The notes beneath the pieces are model-generated. The model saw only the letters and a program-made list of their open reading frames with translations, did no database searches and was not told where the DNA came from. Shown in pieces: positions 14,186 through 21,474 of a DNA stretch of 40,706 nt. The first letter of the stretch is position 1. Each line of letters starts with the position of its first letter. This DNA is from Acidobacteriota bacterium (GTDB taxonomy: Bacteria > Acidobacteriota > Thermoanaerobaculia > Thermoanaerobaculales > Thermoanaerobaculaceae): positions 1 through 40,706 of the forward strand of contig SCRJ01000047.1 of assembly GCA_004298115.1 (NCBI GenBank). Reading direction: 5' to 3'. The position numbers and the translations under genes were made by a program.

Positions 14186-16498
14186 CTACCTCGGCGGACC
14201 CACGGGACGGCGGTCGAGGGCCGCATCCCGCTTCCCGGTCACCGACCATCCGGTCGCCAGGCCGAGGATGAACCAGGCCAGGGCGAGCACGCCCGCGGCG
14301 AAGACCGTGTCGCCGACCACCCGCAGCCAGCGGAACAGGTGCATCGCCGGCGTCTGGCTGAACTCGGCGGAGCGCGCGTACCACATGCCGTGCGAGACGC
14401 TCGCCCAGGTCTGCATCAGCCCGACCGGGAGCAGGCTTATGAGGCACATGAGGGCGAGGCCGGCGTTGATCGCCCAGAACGCGAACTTGAGGGCCCCGGT
14501 CCGCCACACGTTGTGGCCGGAGAGCCCTTTCATGCAGAAGAGCATGAGCCCGATCCCCAGCATCCCGTAGACGCCGAACAGCGCGGCGTGCCCGTGTAGC
14601 GGGGTGGTGTTGAGGCCCTGCATGTAGTACAGGGCGATCGGCGGGTTGATGAGGAACCCGAACAGACCGGCCCCGACCAGGTTCCAGAACGCGACAGCGA
14701 CGAAGAAGTAGATCGGCCACCTGTACGCCGCCACCCACGGCCGCGCGGTGGAGAGGGTGAAGTTGCCGTACCCTTCGAAGCCGATCAGGACCAAAGGCAC
14801 GACCTCGAGGGCGCTGAAGCTGGCGCCGAGGGCCAGGATCGCGGTCGGGGTGCCGGCGAAGTAGAGGTGGTGGAACGTCCCGATGATCCCGCCGCTGAGG
14901 AAGATGGCGGTGGAGAAGAGCACGGCCGCGGTCGCCGACTCGACGCGCAGCAGCCCCATGCGCGTGAACAGGAAGGCGATCACGACGGTGGCGAACACCT
15001 CGAAGAACCCCTCGACCCAGAGGTGCACGACCCACCAGCGCCAGTACTCCGCGATCGCCAGGTTGGTCTGCCGGCCCCACATCAGGCCGGCGCCGTAGAA
15101 CACCGCGATCGCGGCCGTCGAGATGAAGAACAGGCCGAGCAGCGAGCGGTTCTCCCCGGGCTTGGCGAGCGCCGGCGCCATCGCCCGCCCCATGAGCGCC
15201 AGCCAGATCAGGAGGCCGGCGAAGAGGAAGATCTGCCAGAAGCGCCCGAGGTCGACGTACTCGTACCCCTGGTGGCCGAACCAGAAGTTCGTGACGAGGC
15301 CGAGCCGCTGCCGGATCCCGAGCCACTGGCCCACCATCGAGCCGACCACGATCACGAGCAGGCACACCCAGAGGACGTTGACCAGCGCGCGCTGTCCCCG
15401 CGGCTCGCGGCCGGATACCGCGGGCGCCATGAACAGGCCGGTGGCGAGCCACGCGGTGGCGATCCAGAAGATCCCGAGCTGCAGGTGCCATGTCCGCGTC
15501 ACCGCGTACGGCAGCCAGCGAGCGAGCGGGATGCCGTAGAAGCCGCTCCCCTCGACCGCGTAGTGGGCCGTGACCGCGCCCAGCACGATCTGCACCACGA
15601 GCAGCGCCGCGGCCGTCCAGAAGTACTTGAGGGTGGCACGCATCGACGGGGTCGGCTCGAGGGCGAGGAGCGGGTCGGAGTCGGGCAACGGGTGGTCGTC
15701 CTCCCCCTTGCGGCGCTGCACCGCGAGCCACCACGACAGCGCGCCGACGCCGGCGAGGAGGGCGATCACGCTCACCCCCGTCCAGATGATCAGCGACGGC
15801 GTCGGCCGGTTGCCGACGAGCGTCTCCGGCGGCCAGTTGTTCGTGTAGGTGACGGCAGAGCCCGGCCGATCGGTCGTGCACGCCCACGCGGCCCAGAAGA
15901 AGAAGCCGCTGAGCTCGTGCCGGCGCCTCGGGCTCGGGATCGCGTCGGCCGGGATCGCGTAGGCGTCGCGCAGCCGATCGAGCGCCGGGTCATCGCCGAA
16001 CAGCGCGGCGTAGTGCGCCGCCACCGCCGCGATCGCCGCGGCCCGGTCGCGGGACACGACGAGGTCGCCGGTCGCGGGATCGTACGTGTTGGCGCGCTCC
16101 TCCCCGGCCAACCTCGCGCGCAGCGCGGCCTGTGCCTCGGGGTCGAGGGCCGCGTACGGCTTGCCGTGCGCCGCCTGCGCCCAACCGTCGAGGATGAACG
16201 TGGCCTCGCGGTGCAGCCAGTCCGCGGACCAGTCGGGGGCGACGTAGGCGCCGTGTCCCCACACCGTCCCGACCTCCTGGCCGCCCATCGACTGCCAGAC
16301 GTTCTGGCCGTCCTTGATCTCGGCCCCGGTCCACAGGACCCGGCCGTCGGCCGCCACCACCCGGGTCGGGACCGGCGGCGCCTGCAGGTAGATCTCGCGG
16401 CCGAAGTAGCCGAGCACCGCGAACGAGCCGACCACGACCGCGCCCAGCGCCAGCCACAGCCGGCGCGTGCTGCTCACCCTGTCCGCGTGCGATGACAT
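14186..16498 (-). CDS. norZ: Quinol-dependent nitric oxide reductase (qNOR)
   Basis: This 770-residue single-chain enzyme reduces two NO to N2O using quinol, in the cytoplasmic membrane. The N-terminal part (residues ~15-265) is the NorC-like extension of qNORs, with a first helix at 14-32, a periplasmic domain (GQNVWQSMGGQEVGTVWGHG near 64-83) and a second helix at 236-260. The NorB-like core follows with 12 helices. Ligands are visible: His338 (HLQLG) for heme b, His492 with Glu496 and Glu500 (HLWVEGFFE), His543/His544 (TFHHLYFAG) for the non-heme iron, and His635/His637 (HGHAAL) for the two hemes. No heme-c CxxCH motif is present, which fits a quinol- rather than cytochrome-dependent enzyme. 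The ATG at 16498 has a GGAGGAGGGA ribosome-binding site. It is the last gene of the DUF1858-hemerythrin-norZ set. Confidence 0.95.
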   Translation of the reverse strand: MSSHADRVSSTRRLWLALGAVVVGSFAVLGYFGREIYLQAPPVPTRVVAADGRVLWTGAEIKDGQNVWQSMGGQEVGTVWGHGAYVAPDWSADWLHREATFILDGWAQAAHGKPYAALDPEAQAALRARLAGEERANTYDPATGDLVVSRDRAAAIAAVAAHYAALFGDDPALDRLRDAYAIPADAIPSPRRRHELSGFFFWAAWACTTDRPGSAVTYTNNWPPETLVGNRPTPSLIIWTGVSVIALLAGVGALSWWLAVQRRKGEDDHPLPDSDPLLALEPTPSMRATLKYFWTAAALLVVQIVLGAVTAHYAVEGSGFYGIPLARWLPYAVTRTWHLQLGIFWIATAWLATGLFMAPAVSGREPRGQRALVNVLWVCLLVIVVGSMVGQWLGIRQRLGLVTNFWFGHQGYEYVDLGRFWQIFLFAGLLIWLALMGRAMAPALAKPGENRSLLGLFFISTAAIAVFYGAGLMWGRQTNLAIAEYWRWWVVHLWVEGFFEVFATVVIAFLFTRMGLLRVESATAAVLFSTAIFLSGGIIGTFHHLYFAGTPTAILALGASFSALEVVPLVLIGFEGYGNFTLSTARPWVAAYRWPIYFFVAVAFWNLVGAGLFGFLINPPIALYYMQGLNTTPLHGHAALFGVYGMLGIGLMLFCMKGLSGHNVWRTGALKFAFWAINAGLALMCLISLLPVGLMQTWASVSHGMWYARSAEFSQTPAMHLFRWLRVVGDTVFAAGVLALAWFILGLATGWSVTGKRDAALDRRPVGPPR

Positions 16499-16600
16499 CA
16501 CCGTCCCTCCTCCTCTCGCCGCCGGCCGGCGCCTCCCGACCGCGGCACTCGCGCAACTCCGACCCGGCGCGGCCCGACTCGCGCCGGCGATGGCGACGCC

Positions 16601-17146
16601 CTACCGCCCGGCGAGCTCGTGCGCCAGCCGGTGGTAGCGCTCGTGCACCCCCGGGCCGATCTCCTCCCGCTCGACCTCGTCGAAGGCGCCCGCGAGTCGC
16701 GCCTGCTCCTGGGCCGGCAGCACCTGGTCGGCCATCGGGAACAGGACGTTGTCCTCCTTGAAGATGTGCCCGCGCAGCAGCTCCGCGTAGCCGAGCAGCG
16801 CGTCCGCCAGCTCGCGCGCCGCCTTGGGCTCGCCGGCGCGCGCCCCCGGCAGCGCGGCGGCGATCGCCCGCACTGCGGCTCGCCCCTGCTCGTGCTCGTG
16901 GAGCATCACCGCGACCGGCCCCGACTCCGGCGGCAGGCCCTTCGCCGCGAGCGCCGGGAACAGGTGCTTTTCCTCCTTGGCGTGGTGGCAGCGGTCGACG
17001 AAGTTCTTGAAGAACTCCACCATCAGCTCGACCTTCTCGCCGTTCACGGCCGCACCGGACTTGATCGCCGCGGCTTCGCGTTCGGCCCCCTCCAGCACCA
17101 TGAGGACGATCGTGTGCTCGTGCTTCAGCGTTTCAGTTGGGGACAT
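16601..17146 (-). CDS. Hemerythrin HHE domain protein
   Basis: This 181-residue cytoplasmic protein has the four-helix hemerythrin/HHE fold, which binds a di-iron centre. Likely ligands are His9 and His11 (LKHEHTIV), His54/His55 with Glu58 (CHHAKEEKHLFP), His82/His84 (MLHEHEQGR) and the His and Glu of the last helix (LRGHIFKEDNVLFP). Related proteins bind or sense NO and O2, or deliver iron for Fe-S repair. It lies between the DUF1858 gene (12-base gap) and norZ (102-base gap) on the same strand, downstream of a perfect NnrR-type operator. A role in NO scavenging or nitrosative-stress repair is therefore likely by context. The ATG at 17146 has an AAGGAGAT ribosome-binding site. Confidence 0.9.
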   Translation of the reverse strand: MSPTETLKHEHTIVLMVLEGAEREAAAIKSGAAVNGEKVELMVEFFKNFVDRCHHAKEEKHLFPALAAKGLPPESGPVAVMLHEHEQGRAAVRAIAAALPGARAGEPKAARELADALLGYAELLRGHIFKEDNVLFPMADQVLPAQEQARLAGAFDEVEREEIGPGVHERYHRLAHELAGR

Positions 17147-17158
17147 CTCGATCTCCTT

Positions 17159-17374
17159 TCAGGGCCGCCGACTCGCGCCGGCGGCGCGCCCGACCTCGTC
17201 GAGCAGCCGGGCGACGTCGAGGCCGTAGGCCTGGGCGACGTCGCGCAGCGTGTCGAACGGCGCCATCGCGCACCCCGGGCAGGCGAGGCGGCGCCGCAGG
17301 AAGACCCCGGCCAGCTGCGGCCAGCGCCGCAAGGCTTCGTCCACCGTCAACGTGGGGCTGGGGGCGTCGGGCAT
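17159..17374 (-). CDS. DUF1858 domain protein (CPGC motif)
   Basis: This 71-residue protein consists of a single DUF1858 domain: a TVDEALRRWPQLAGVFLRR helix pair, the RLACPGCAMAPFDTL block with its Cys-Pro-Gly-Cys pair, and a DVAQAYGLDVARLLDEV helix pair. The same domain forms the N-terminus of ScdA/YtfE-type iron-sulfur repair proteins, whose C-terminal part is a hemerythrin domain; here the two parts are encoded by adjacent genes. That supports a joint role in repair of NO-damaged Fe-S or iron centres. The ATG at 17374 (GCGGAGGAACGC before it) is preferred over the longer frame, because the operator and -10 box lie upstream of it. It is the first gene of the NO operon. Confidence 0.85.
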   Translation of the reverse strand: MPDAPSPTLTVDEALRRWPQLAGVFLRRRLACPGCAMAPFDTLRDVAQAYGLDVARLLDEVGRAAGASRRP

Positions 17375-17392
17375 TGCGTTCCTCCGCAGGCG

Positions 17393-17434
17393 ACCGTAGG
17401 GGAACGCGCCCGGCCCGTCGTTGCGCCAGCGCAA
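17393..17434 (-). promoter_or_regulatory. NnrR-type operator and promoter of the NO operon
   Basis: A perfect inverted repeat TTGCG-CCAG-CGCAA lies at 17421-17434 and equals the classical NnrR half-site arrangement (TTGCG-N4-CGCAA, the 5-4-5 layout of FNR-family boxes). On the minus strand a -10 hexamer TACGGT lies at 17398-17393. The start site expected from that hexamer (near 17386) puts the operator centre (17427.5) at -41.5, the standard position for class II activation by FNR-type proteins. The DUF1858 start codon is about 12 bases further on. Confidence 0.7.
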
Positions 17435-17456
17435 AGAGACAGAGCCCGGAAACGAC

Positions 17457-17484
17457 GTGGTCCGTGGTCAGTGGTCCGTGGTCC
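17457..17484. repeat. Heptamer repeat (GTGGTC[C/A])x4
   Basis: Four perfect 7-bp units (GTGGTCC, GTGGTCA, GTGGTCC, GTGGTCC) lie between the NO operator and the NnrR-like gene's 3' end. They are the same unit as the 13-copy array at 21149-21239. Confidence 0.8.
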
Positions 17485-17514
17485 GCGCAGGAACGATCGC
17501 CCGGCGCCAGGGGT

Positions 17515-18258
17515 TCACTGGCGGTCGTCGCCGGGCTGGGAGGGGGGAAGGTCCTCGGCGAGCGCGACGAGGCCGTGCGGGCGCTTGACCACGACCCGCT
17601 CGCGAGCGCTCTCGACGATCCCCTGCGACTCCCACTCCGAGAGGACGCGACTCACGGTGAACAGGGTCGTGCCCGTCATCGCGGCCAGGTCCTGGCGCGA
17701 CAGCGGCATGTCGATCAGGACCCCGCCCTCGACCTTCCTCCCGGCCTGGCGGACGAGGCGCAGGAGCGCCCGGGCGATCCGTTGGGCGACGCGCTCGGTG
17801 GCGAGCTCCCGGAAGCGCTCCTGCACCTCGCGCAACCGCCCGGACACCAGCTCGAGCGCGTTGAGCGCCAGGGCGGGGTGCGCGCGCAGCAGCGCCTGCA
17901 TCGTCTCGCGGGACCAGAGCAGCGTGCGGGTGCCGCGCTCGGCCCAGGCCGTCGCCGGGTAGACCGCGCCCTCGAACACGGCCAGGGCCGCCGCCGCCTC
18001 GCCGGGGCCCACGAAGCGAAGGATGACCTCGGTGCCGTCGAGCCCGAGCTGGGTCAGCTTGAGGCGGCCCGTCACGACGACGCAGAACCAGGCCGCCGGT
18101 TCGCCCTCGGTGAACACCGCTCGATCCGCCTCGGCGCGCTGCTCCCGGGCGCGCGCGACAACCTCTGCGAGCACCTCGCGTTCGACCCCATGGAACAGCT
18201 GCGACGCGCCCAGGAGATCGAGCAACTGCACATCGGCCGACGGTCCCACCGCCGCCAT
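17515..18258 (-). CDS. Crp/Fnr-family regulator, NnrR-like
   Basis: This 247-residue transcription factor has a cyclic-nucleotide-binding-type sensor (residues ~12-130), a long dimer helix (~130-160) and a C-terminal winged helix-turn-helix. The HTH reads [25 protein letters not shown] (residues 186-210); the TTxxTVSR pattern is that of NnrR-like regulators, which act on TTGCG-N4-CGCAA sites. The only cysteine (Cys59) is in the sensor, so no 4Fe-4S cluster is possible as in FNR. The matching operator lies 80 bp beyond its 3' end in front of the DUF1858-hemerythrin-norZ operon. It is therefore the likely NO-responsive activator, presumably heme-based by family. The ATG at 18258 fits the domain start; an in-frame ATG at 18333 would add a Gly/Arg-rich tail and overlap the rpmE promoter. 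Confidence 0.88.
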   Translation of the reverse strand: MAAVGPSADVQLLDLLGASQLFHGVEREVLAEVVARAREQRAEADRAVFTEGEPAAWFCVVVTGRLKLTQLGLDGTEVILRFVGPGEAAAALAVFEGAVYPATAWAERGTRTLLWSRETMQALLRAHPALALNALELVSGRLREVQERFRELATERVAQRIARALLRLVRQAGRKVEGGVLIDMPLSRQDLAAMTGTTLFTVSRVLSEWESQGIVESARERVVVKRPHGLVALAEDLPPSQPGDDRQ

Positions 18259-18304
18259 GGTGCCACACCCGCCGCGCCCCCGGCGGCCGCTCCCGCCTCC
18301 GCCC

Positions 18305-18333
18305 TTGTACTCGCCGGCCGCATGTTGTATCAT
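18305..18333 (+). promoter_or_regulatory. Promoter of rpmE
   Basis: A -35 box TTGTAC (18305-18310) and a -10 box TATCAT (18328-18333) are separated by 17 bp and predict a start near 18340, 28 bases before the rpmE ATG. It is divergent from the NnrR-like gene. Confidence 0.6.
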
Positions 18334-18367
18334 CCTGCGCCCCGCCGTTTGGGGCGTGGAGGCACCG

Positions 18368-18601
18368 ATGAAAGAAGGAATCCACCCCGCGTACCAGGAA
18401 GTCGAGGTGCGGTGCGCGTGCGGCAACGTCTTCAAGACGCGCTCGACCAAGAAGGACATCCGGCTCGAGATCTGCTCGGCGTGCCACCCCCTGTTCACCG
18501 GCAAGCAGAAGCTCATCGACTCCGCCGGCATGGTGGAGCGCTTCCACCGCCGCTACGACAAGGTCGAAGCCAAGACCGACGCCAAGACCGAAAAGGCGTA
18601 A
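18368..18601 (+). CDS. rpmE: Ribosomal protein L31 (zinc-binding form)
   Basis: This 77-residue protein of the large ribosomal subunit has the type A, zinc-binding pattern with Cys16, Cys18, Cys36 and Cys39 (RCACG and ICSAC). The core is canonical ([16 protein letters not shown], then [23 protein letters not shown]). A Lys-rich C-terminal tail of about 12 residues extends beyond the usual end. The ATG at 18368 has a GTGGAGG ribosome-binding site. It heads the rpmE-prfA-prmC cluster found in many bacteria. The four cysteines imply Zn2+ binding; no zinc-free paralogue is in the window. Confidence 0.96.
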   Translation: MKEGIHPAYQEVEVRCACGNVFKTRSTKKDIRLEICSACHPLFTGKQKLIDSAGMVERFHRRYDKVEAKTDAKTEKA

Positions 18602-18627
18602 GACGCCATCTGACGCGTGCGACTGCT

Positions 18628-18659
18628 GCCGGCCGGGGGAACGTCCCCCGGCTGGCGTT
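18628..18659 (+). terminator. Intrinsic terminator after rpmE
   Basis: A 13-bp stem (GCCGGCCGGGGGA at 18628-18640, TCCCCCGGCTGGC at 18644-18656) with a 3-base loop and one mismatch is followed by GTTGTCTTC. It lies between rpmE and prfA, so rpmE can be expressed above its downstream neighbours. Confidence 0.65.
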
Positions 18660-18716
18660 GTCTTCGGGCGGGCGGCGCGGCTTGCCGGAACTGGTTGCGA
18701 AAGGTAGGCTTGCGAC

Positions 18717-19805
18717 GTGAACGGGATGATGCAGCGCCTCGAAGAGGTGACCCGCCGCTGGCAAGAGCTGCGCGACGAGCAAGCCAGCCCCGATGTCCTC
18801 GCGGACCGCAAGCGCCTGCTCGAGGTCAGCAAGAAGCTCGCCGAGATCGAGCCGGTCGTCGAGGCGTACCAGGCGTACCGCAAGCTGGTCGATGAGGAGC
18901 GCGGCGCGAAGGAGATGCTCGCCGGCGAGAACGATCCCGAGATGAGGGCGATGGCCGAGGACGAAGTCCGCCGCCTCGCCTCGGAACTGACCGAGGGCGA
19001 GCGCGCGCTCAAGCTCCTGCTGCTCCCTCCCGACCCCAACGACACGCGGAACGTGATCCTCGAGGTCCGCGCCGGCACCGGCGGCGAAGAGGCGGCGCTG
19101 TTCGCGGCCGAGCTGCTGCGCATGTACACCCGCTACGGCGAGGGCCGGCGCTGGCGTGTGACCGTCACCGACCTCTCCGAGGCCGGGATGGGCGGGATCC
19201 GCGAGGCCGTCGCGCTGGTCGAGGGCGACGGCGCCTACTCCCGGCTCAAGTACGAGTCGGGCGTGCATCGCGTGCAGCGCGTCCCCGCCACCGAGGCCTC
19301 GGGGCGCATCCACACCTCGGCGGCCACCGTCGCGGTGCTGCCCGAGGCCGAGGAGGTGGAGGTCCAGGTCGACCTCAAGGACCTGCGCATCGACACGTTC
19401 TGCTCCTCGGGGCCCGGCGGTCAGTCGGTCAACACCACCTACTCCGCGATCCGCATCACGCACCTGCCCACCAACATCGTCGTCCAGTGCCAGGACGAGC
19501 GCAGCCAGCAGCAGAACCGCCTCAAGGCGATGCGCATCCTGAAGGCCCGCCTGTACGAGATCGCGCAGCAGGAGCAGCGGGACCAGCTCGCGGCCGAACG
19601 GCGCTCGATGGTCGGCAGCGGCGACCGCTCGGAGAAGATCCGCACCTACAACTTCCCGCAGTCGCGCGTCACCGACCATCGCGTCGGCCTCACCAACCAC
19701 CGTCTCGCCGAGATCCTCGACGGAAACCTCGACCTCCTCCTCGACCCGCTCATCGCCCAGCTGCAGGCGGAGCGGCTGGAGCGCGAGCTGGCCTCCGCCG
19801 GATGA
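18717..19805 (+). CDS. prfA: Peptide chain release factor 1
   Basis: This 362-residue RF1 terminates translation at UAA and UAG. The stop-codon-reading tripeptide PAT is at residues 190-192 (RVPATEASGRIHTS), and the peptidyl-tRNA hydrolysis motif GGQ is at 234-236 (SSGPGGQSVNTTYSA). The C-terminal RTYNFPQSRVTDHR block is canonical. The GTG at 18717 follows AAAGGTAGG; an in-frame ATG at 18726 is an alternative. The stop overlaps the next start (ATGA). PrmC, which methylates the GGQ glutamine, is encoded two genes downstream. Confidence 0.97.
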   Translation: MNGMMQRLEEVTRRWQELRDEQASPDVLADRKRLLEVSKKLAEIEPVVEAYQAYRKLVDEERGAKEMLAGENDPEMRAMAEDEVRRLASELTEGERALKLLLLPPDPNDTRNVILEVRAGTGGEEAALFAAELLRMYTRYGEGRRWRVTVTDLSEAGMGGIREAVALVEGDGAYSRLKYESGVHRVQRVPATEASGRIHTSAATVAVLPEAEEVEVQVDLKDLRIDTFCSSGPGGQSVNTTYSAIRITHLPTNIVVQCQDERSQQQNRLKAMRILKARLYEIAQQEQRDQLAAERRSMVGSGDRSEKIRTYNFPQSRVTDHRVGLTNHRLAEILDGNLDLLLDPLIAQLQAERLERELASAG

Positions 19806-20311
19806 GCGCCCGCGACGACCGCCGGGGCGTCGCGGACGCCGCGCCGTCACCGACCCAGGGCGGCCCCGCGCCGGCCCGGGGCGGTCTGCGGGGACTGTTC
19901 CACCGCCCGCGGATCCTCGGCGAGGTGAGGTTCGCGTTCGGCGCCGCCCTGATCATGGGGGTGGCCGGCGCGGCGGTGGCGTTCGGAATGCCGCCGCTCC
20001 GGCTGCTCGCGACCGATACCCCGGCGGCGCGGCTGTTCGTCCAGGGCTCCGTCGGGTTCGGCCTCGGCTGGTGGGGCGGGCTGTTCTGGAGCACCGCGCT
20101 CGTCTTCCACGCGCGCCGTTTCCGCCCGTTGCCGCCGCTCGCCGCGATGACGACGGCCACCTGGGTCGCCGGGACCCTTCTCGCCGCGACGGCGCTCGTG
20201 CTGCGCGCCGCGGGGGCCACGGTGGTGCTGAGCATCGGCGCCGGCGTGGTCGCGGCGACCGTCGCGGCGCGCCTCGTCGTGGCGCGCGCCGCCCGCCGGG
20301 CGGGTCGATGA
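19802..20311 (+). CDS. Small membrane protein of unknown function between prfA and prmC
   Basis: This 169-residue protein has a polar N-terminal region (residues 1-38) and then four predicted hydrophobic segments near 43-62, 80-98, 110-130 and 135-155. Its start overlaps the prfA stop (ATGA) and its stop overlaps the prmC start (ATGA), so all three should be translationally coupled. No family motif was recognised. The LALIMGVAGAAVAFG-like helices have no charged residues, so a transport or enzymatic role cannot be read from the sequence. The composition and coupling make it real coding sequence rather than a shadow. Its placement between a release factor and its methylase is unusual. Confidence 0.8.
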   Translation: MSARDDRRGVADAAPSPTQGGPAPARGGLRGLFHRPRILGEVRFAFGAALIMGVAGAAVAFGMPPLRLLATDTPAARLFVQGSVGFGLGWWGGLFWSTALVFHARRFRPLPPLAAMTTATWVAGTLLAATALVLRAAGATVVLSIGAGVVAATVAARLVVARAARRAGR

Positions 20312-21144
20312 CGATCGCCCAGCTGCAGGCGGAGGGGGCGGCGGCGCTGACCGCCGGCGACGGCCTGCCCAACCCGCGCCGCGAGGCGCGCTGGCTGCTC
20401 GCCCGCGCGCTGGGACAGACGGAGGCGTGGTTGCTCGCGCACGCGGAGGAACCGGTCGCCGCGGCGACGGAGGCGCTCTTCCGCACCTGGCTGTCGCGCC
20501 GCGCGGCGGGGGAGCCGGCGCACTACATCGTCGGCTCCTGCCCGTTCTGGGGCCGCCTGTTCGCTGTCACGCCCGCCGTCCTGATTCCCCGCCCGGAGAC
20601 CGAGCTGATCGTGGAGTGCGCCCTCACGGTTCCGGAGCCCGAGCGCCCTCGGATCCTCGACGTCGGCACCGGCTCCGGCTGCCTCGCGGTCACCCTCGCC
20701 CTCGAGCTGCCCGGCGCCAGCGTCGCCGCCACCGACGTGTCCCCGGAGGCCGTCGCCGTCGCGGCCGCCAACGCCCGCGCCCTGGGGGCGAGCGTCCGCT
20801 TCACCGCCGGCGACCTCGCGGCCCACGTGCGCGGGGAGTTCGACCTCGTGGTCGCCAACCTCCCCTACGTCCCCGCCGACGAGATCCCGGGGCTCGCCGT
20901 CGAGATCCGCGCGCACGAGCCGCACGTTGCTCTCGCCGGCGGGGAGGACGGCGCCGACCTGCTGCGGACGTTCATGGCCGACCTGCCGCGGCTGCTGGCG
21001 CCCGGCGGCCACGCGATGCTCGAGATGGGGCCGCGGCAGCGCGCGGGGCTGCGGGCCGCCGTCGCCGCGAGCGGCCTCGTCGAGATCCACCGCGGCCTCG
21101 ACCACGCCGGGATCGAGCGCGTCCTCGTCCTGCGCAAAGCCTGA
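20308..21144 (+). CDS. prmC: Release-factor glutamine N5-methyltransferase
   Basis: This 278-residue SAM-dependent enzyme methylates the GGQ glutamine of RF1 and RF2, which speeds peptide release. The N-terminal helical domain (residues ~1-80) binds the factor. PRPETE (94-99), the SAM loop DVGTGSG (118-124) and NLPY (184-187) follow. The catalytic motif is NLPY rather than the textbook NPPY, a substitution that I believe also occurs in other members. The last part (ALAGGEDGADLLR, EMGPRQ) is canonical. The ATG at 20308 overlaps the upstream stop. With prfA next door, substrate and modifier are co-transcribed. Confidence 0.94.
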   Translation: MTIAQLQAEGAAALTAGDGLPNPRREARWLLARALGQTEAWLLAHAEEPVAAATEALFRTWLSRRAAGEPAHYIVGSCPFWGRLFAVTPAVLIPRPETELIVECALTVPEPERPRILDVGTGSGCLAVTLALELPGASVAATDVSPEAVAVAAANARALGASVRFTAGDLAAHVRGEFDLVVANLPYVPADEIPGLAVEIRAHEPHVALAGGEDGADLLRTFMADLPRLLAPGGHAMLEMGPRQRAGLRAAVAASGLVEIHRGLDHAGIERVLVLRKA

Positions 21145-21148
21145 GACC

Positions 21149-21239
21149 GTGGCCCGTGGTCCGTGGTCCGTGGTCAGTAGTCAGTGGTCCGTGGTCAGTG
21201 GTCCGTGGTCAGTAGTCAGTGGTCAGTGGTCAGTGGTCA
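21149..21239. repeat. Heptamer tandem array (GTGGTC[C/A])x13
   Basis: Thirteen exact 7-bp units (91 bp) start 5 bases after the prmC stop. Units are GTGGTCC, GTGGTCA or GTAGTCA, with GTGGCCC first. The order of variants itself repeats (…TCA-GTAGTCA-GTGGTCC/TCA…), which suggests slippage or unequal exchange. It is far too short-unit for a CRISPR. Confidence 0.9.
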
Positions 21240-21268
21240 GAGCCGGCCGCGCCGGCCGCAGGCCGCGC
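21240..21268. repeat. 29-bp GC-rich module shared with 27803-27831
   Basis: The 29 bases directly after the heptamer array (GAGCCGGCCGCGCC… ending …GGCCGCGC) recur at 27803-27831 with a single base change, again directly after GTGGTCA. The two loci therefore share a composite heptamer-plus-module element. Confidence 0.8.
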
Positions 21269-21339
21269 GACCTCGAGCACCACGCTCGAAGACGAACACC
21301 CCACCGAAGGCAGGGCCTCGCCACTTGCGGCGTGTAGCC

Positions 21340-21463
21340 GCGCCGCCGAGAGTGGGCCAGATGCTAGGAGGGCAAGGCGGTCGGACCGGAGCGTAGCCGG
21401 AGGCTACGTGAGGACCCGAACCGCCGCAGCCCGACAACGCAGATGGTCCGCTATCGGCGGCGC
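21340..21463. other. Large foldable intergenic element
   Basis: This 124-base element can form one long hairpin with nested stems. The outer stem pairs GCCGCCGAGAGTGGGCCA (21342-21359) with TGGTCCGCTATCGGCGGC (21444-21461), 15 of 18 paired, extendable by 2 bp. The middle stem pairs GGCGGTCGG (21376-21384) with CCGAACCGCC (21416-21425). The apex pairs CGTAGCC with GGCTACG (21392-21408) around GGA. It lies in the convergent gap of prmC and the exporter operon. From memory, very similar sequences occur between genes in unrelated bacteria, so it may be a mobile palindromic unit or a terminator-like structure. Confidence 0.6.
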
Positions 21464-21474
21464 CCGGCGAACGC

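Noticed and set aside
12474-15887. A 1137-codon open frame on the minus strand
   Set aside because: Only the part to 14030 encodes a real protein (signal peptide, POTRA, barrel). The rest is the antisense-phase shadow of norZ in GC-rich DNA.
16543-16556. Second NnrR box in front of norZ
   Set aside because: One half-site (TTGCG) is perfect, but the other reads TGCCG instead of CGCAA, so a functional site is not supported.
21149-21239. Possible CRISPR array
   Set aside because: The unit is 7 bp with no spacers and no cas gene; it is a simple tandem repeat.
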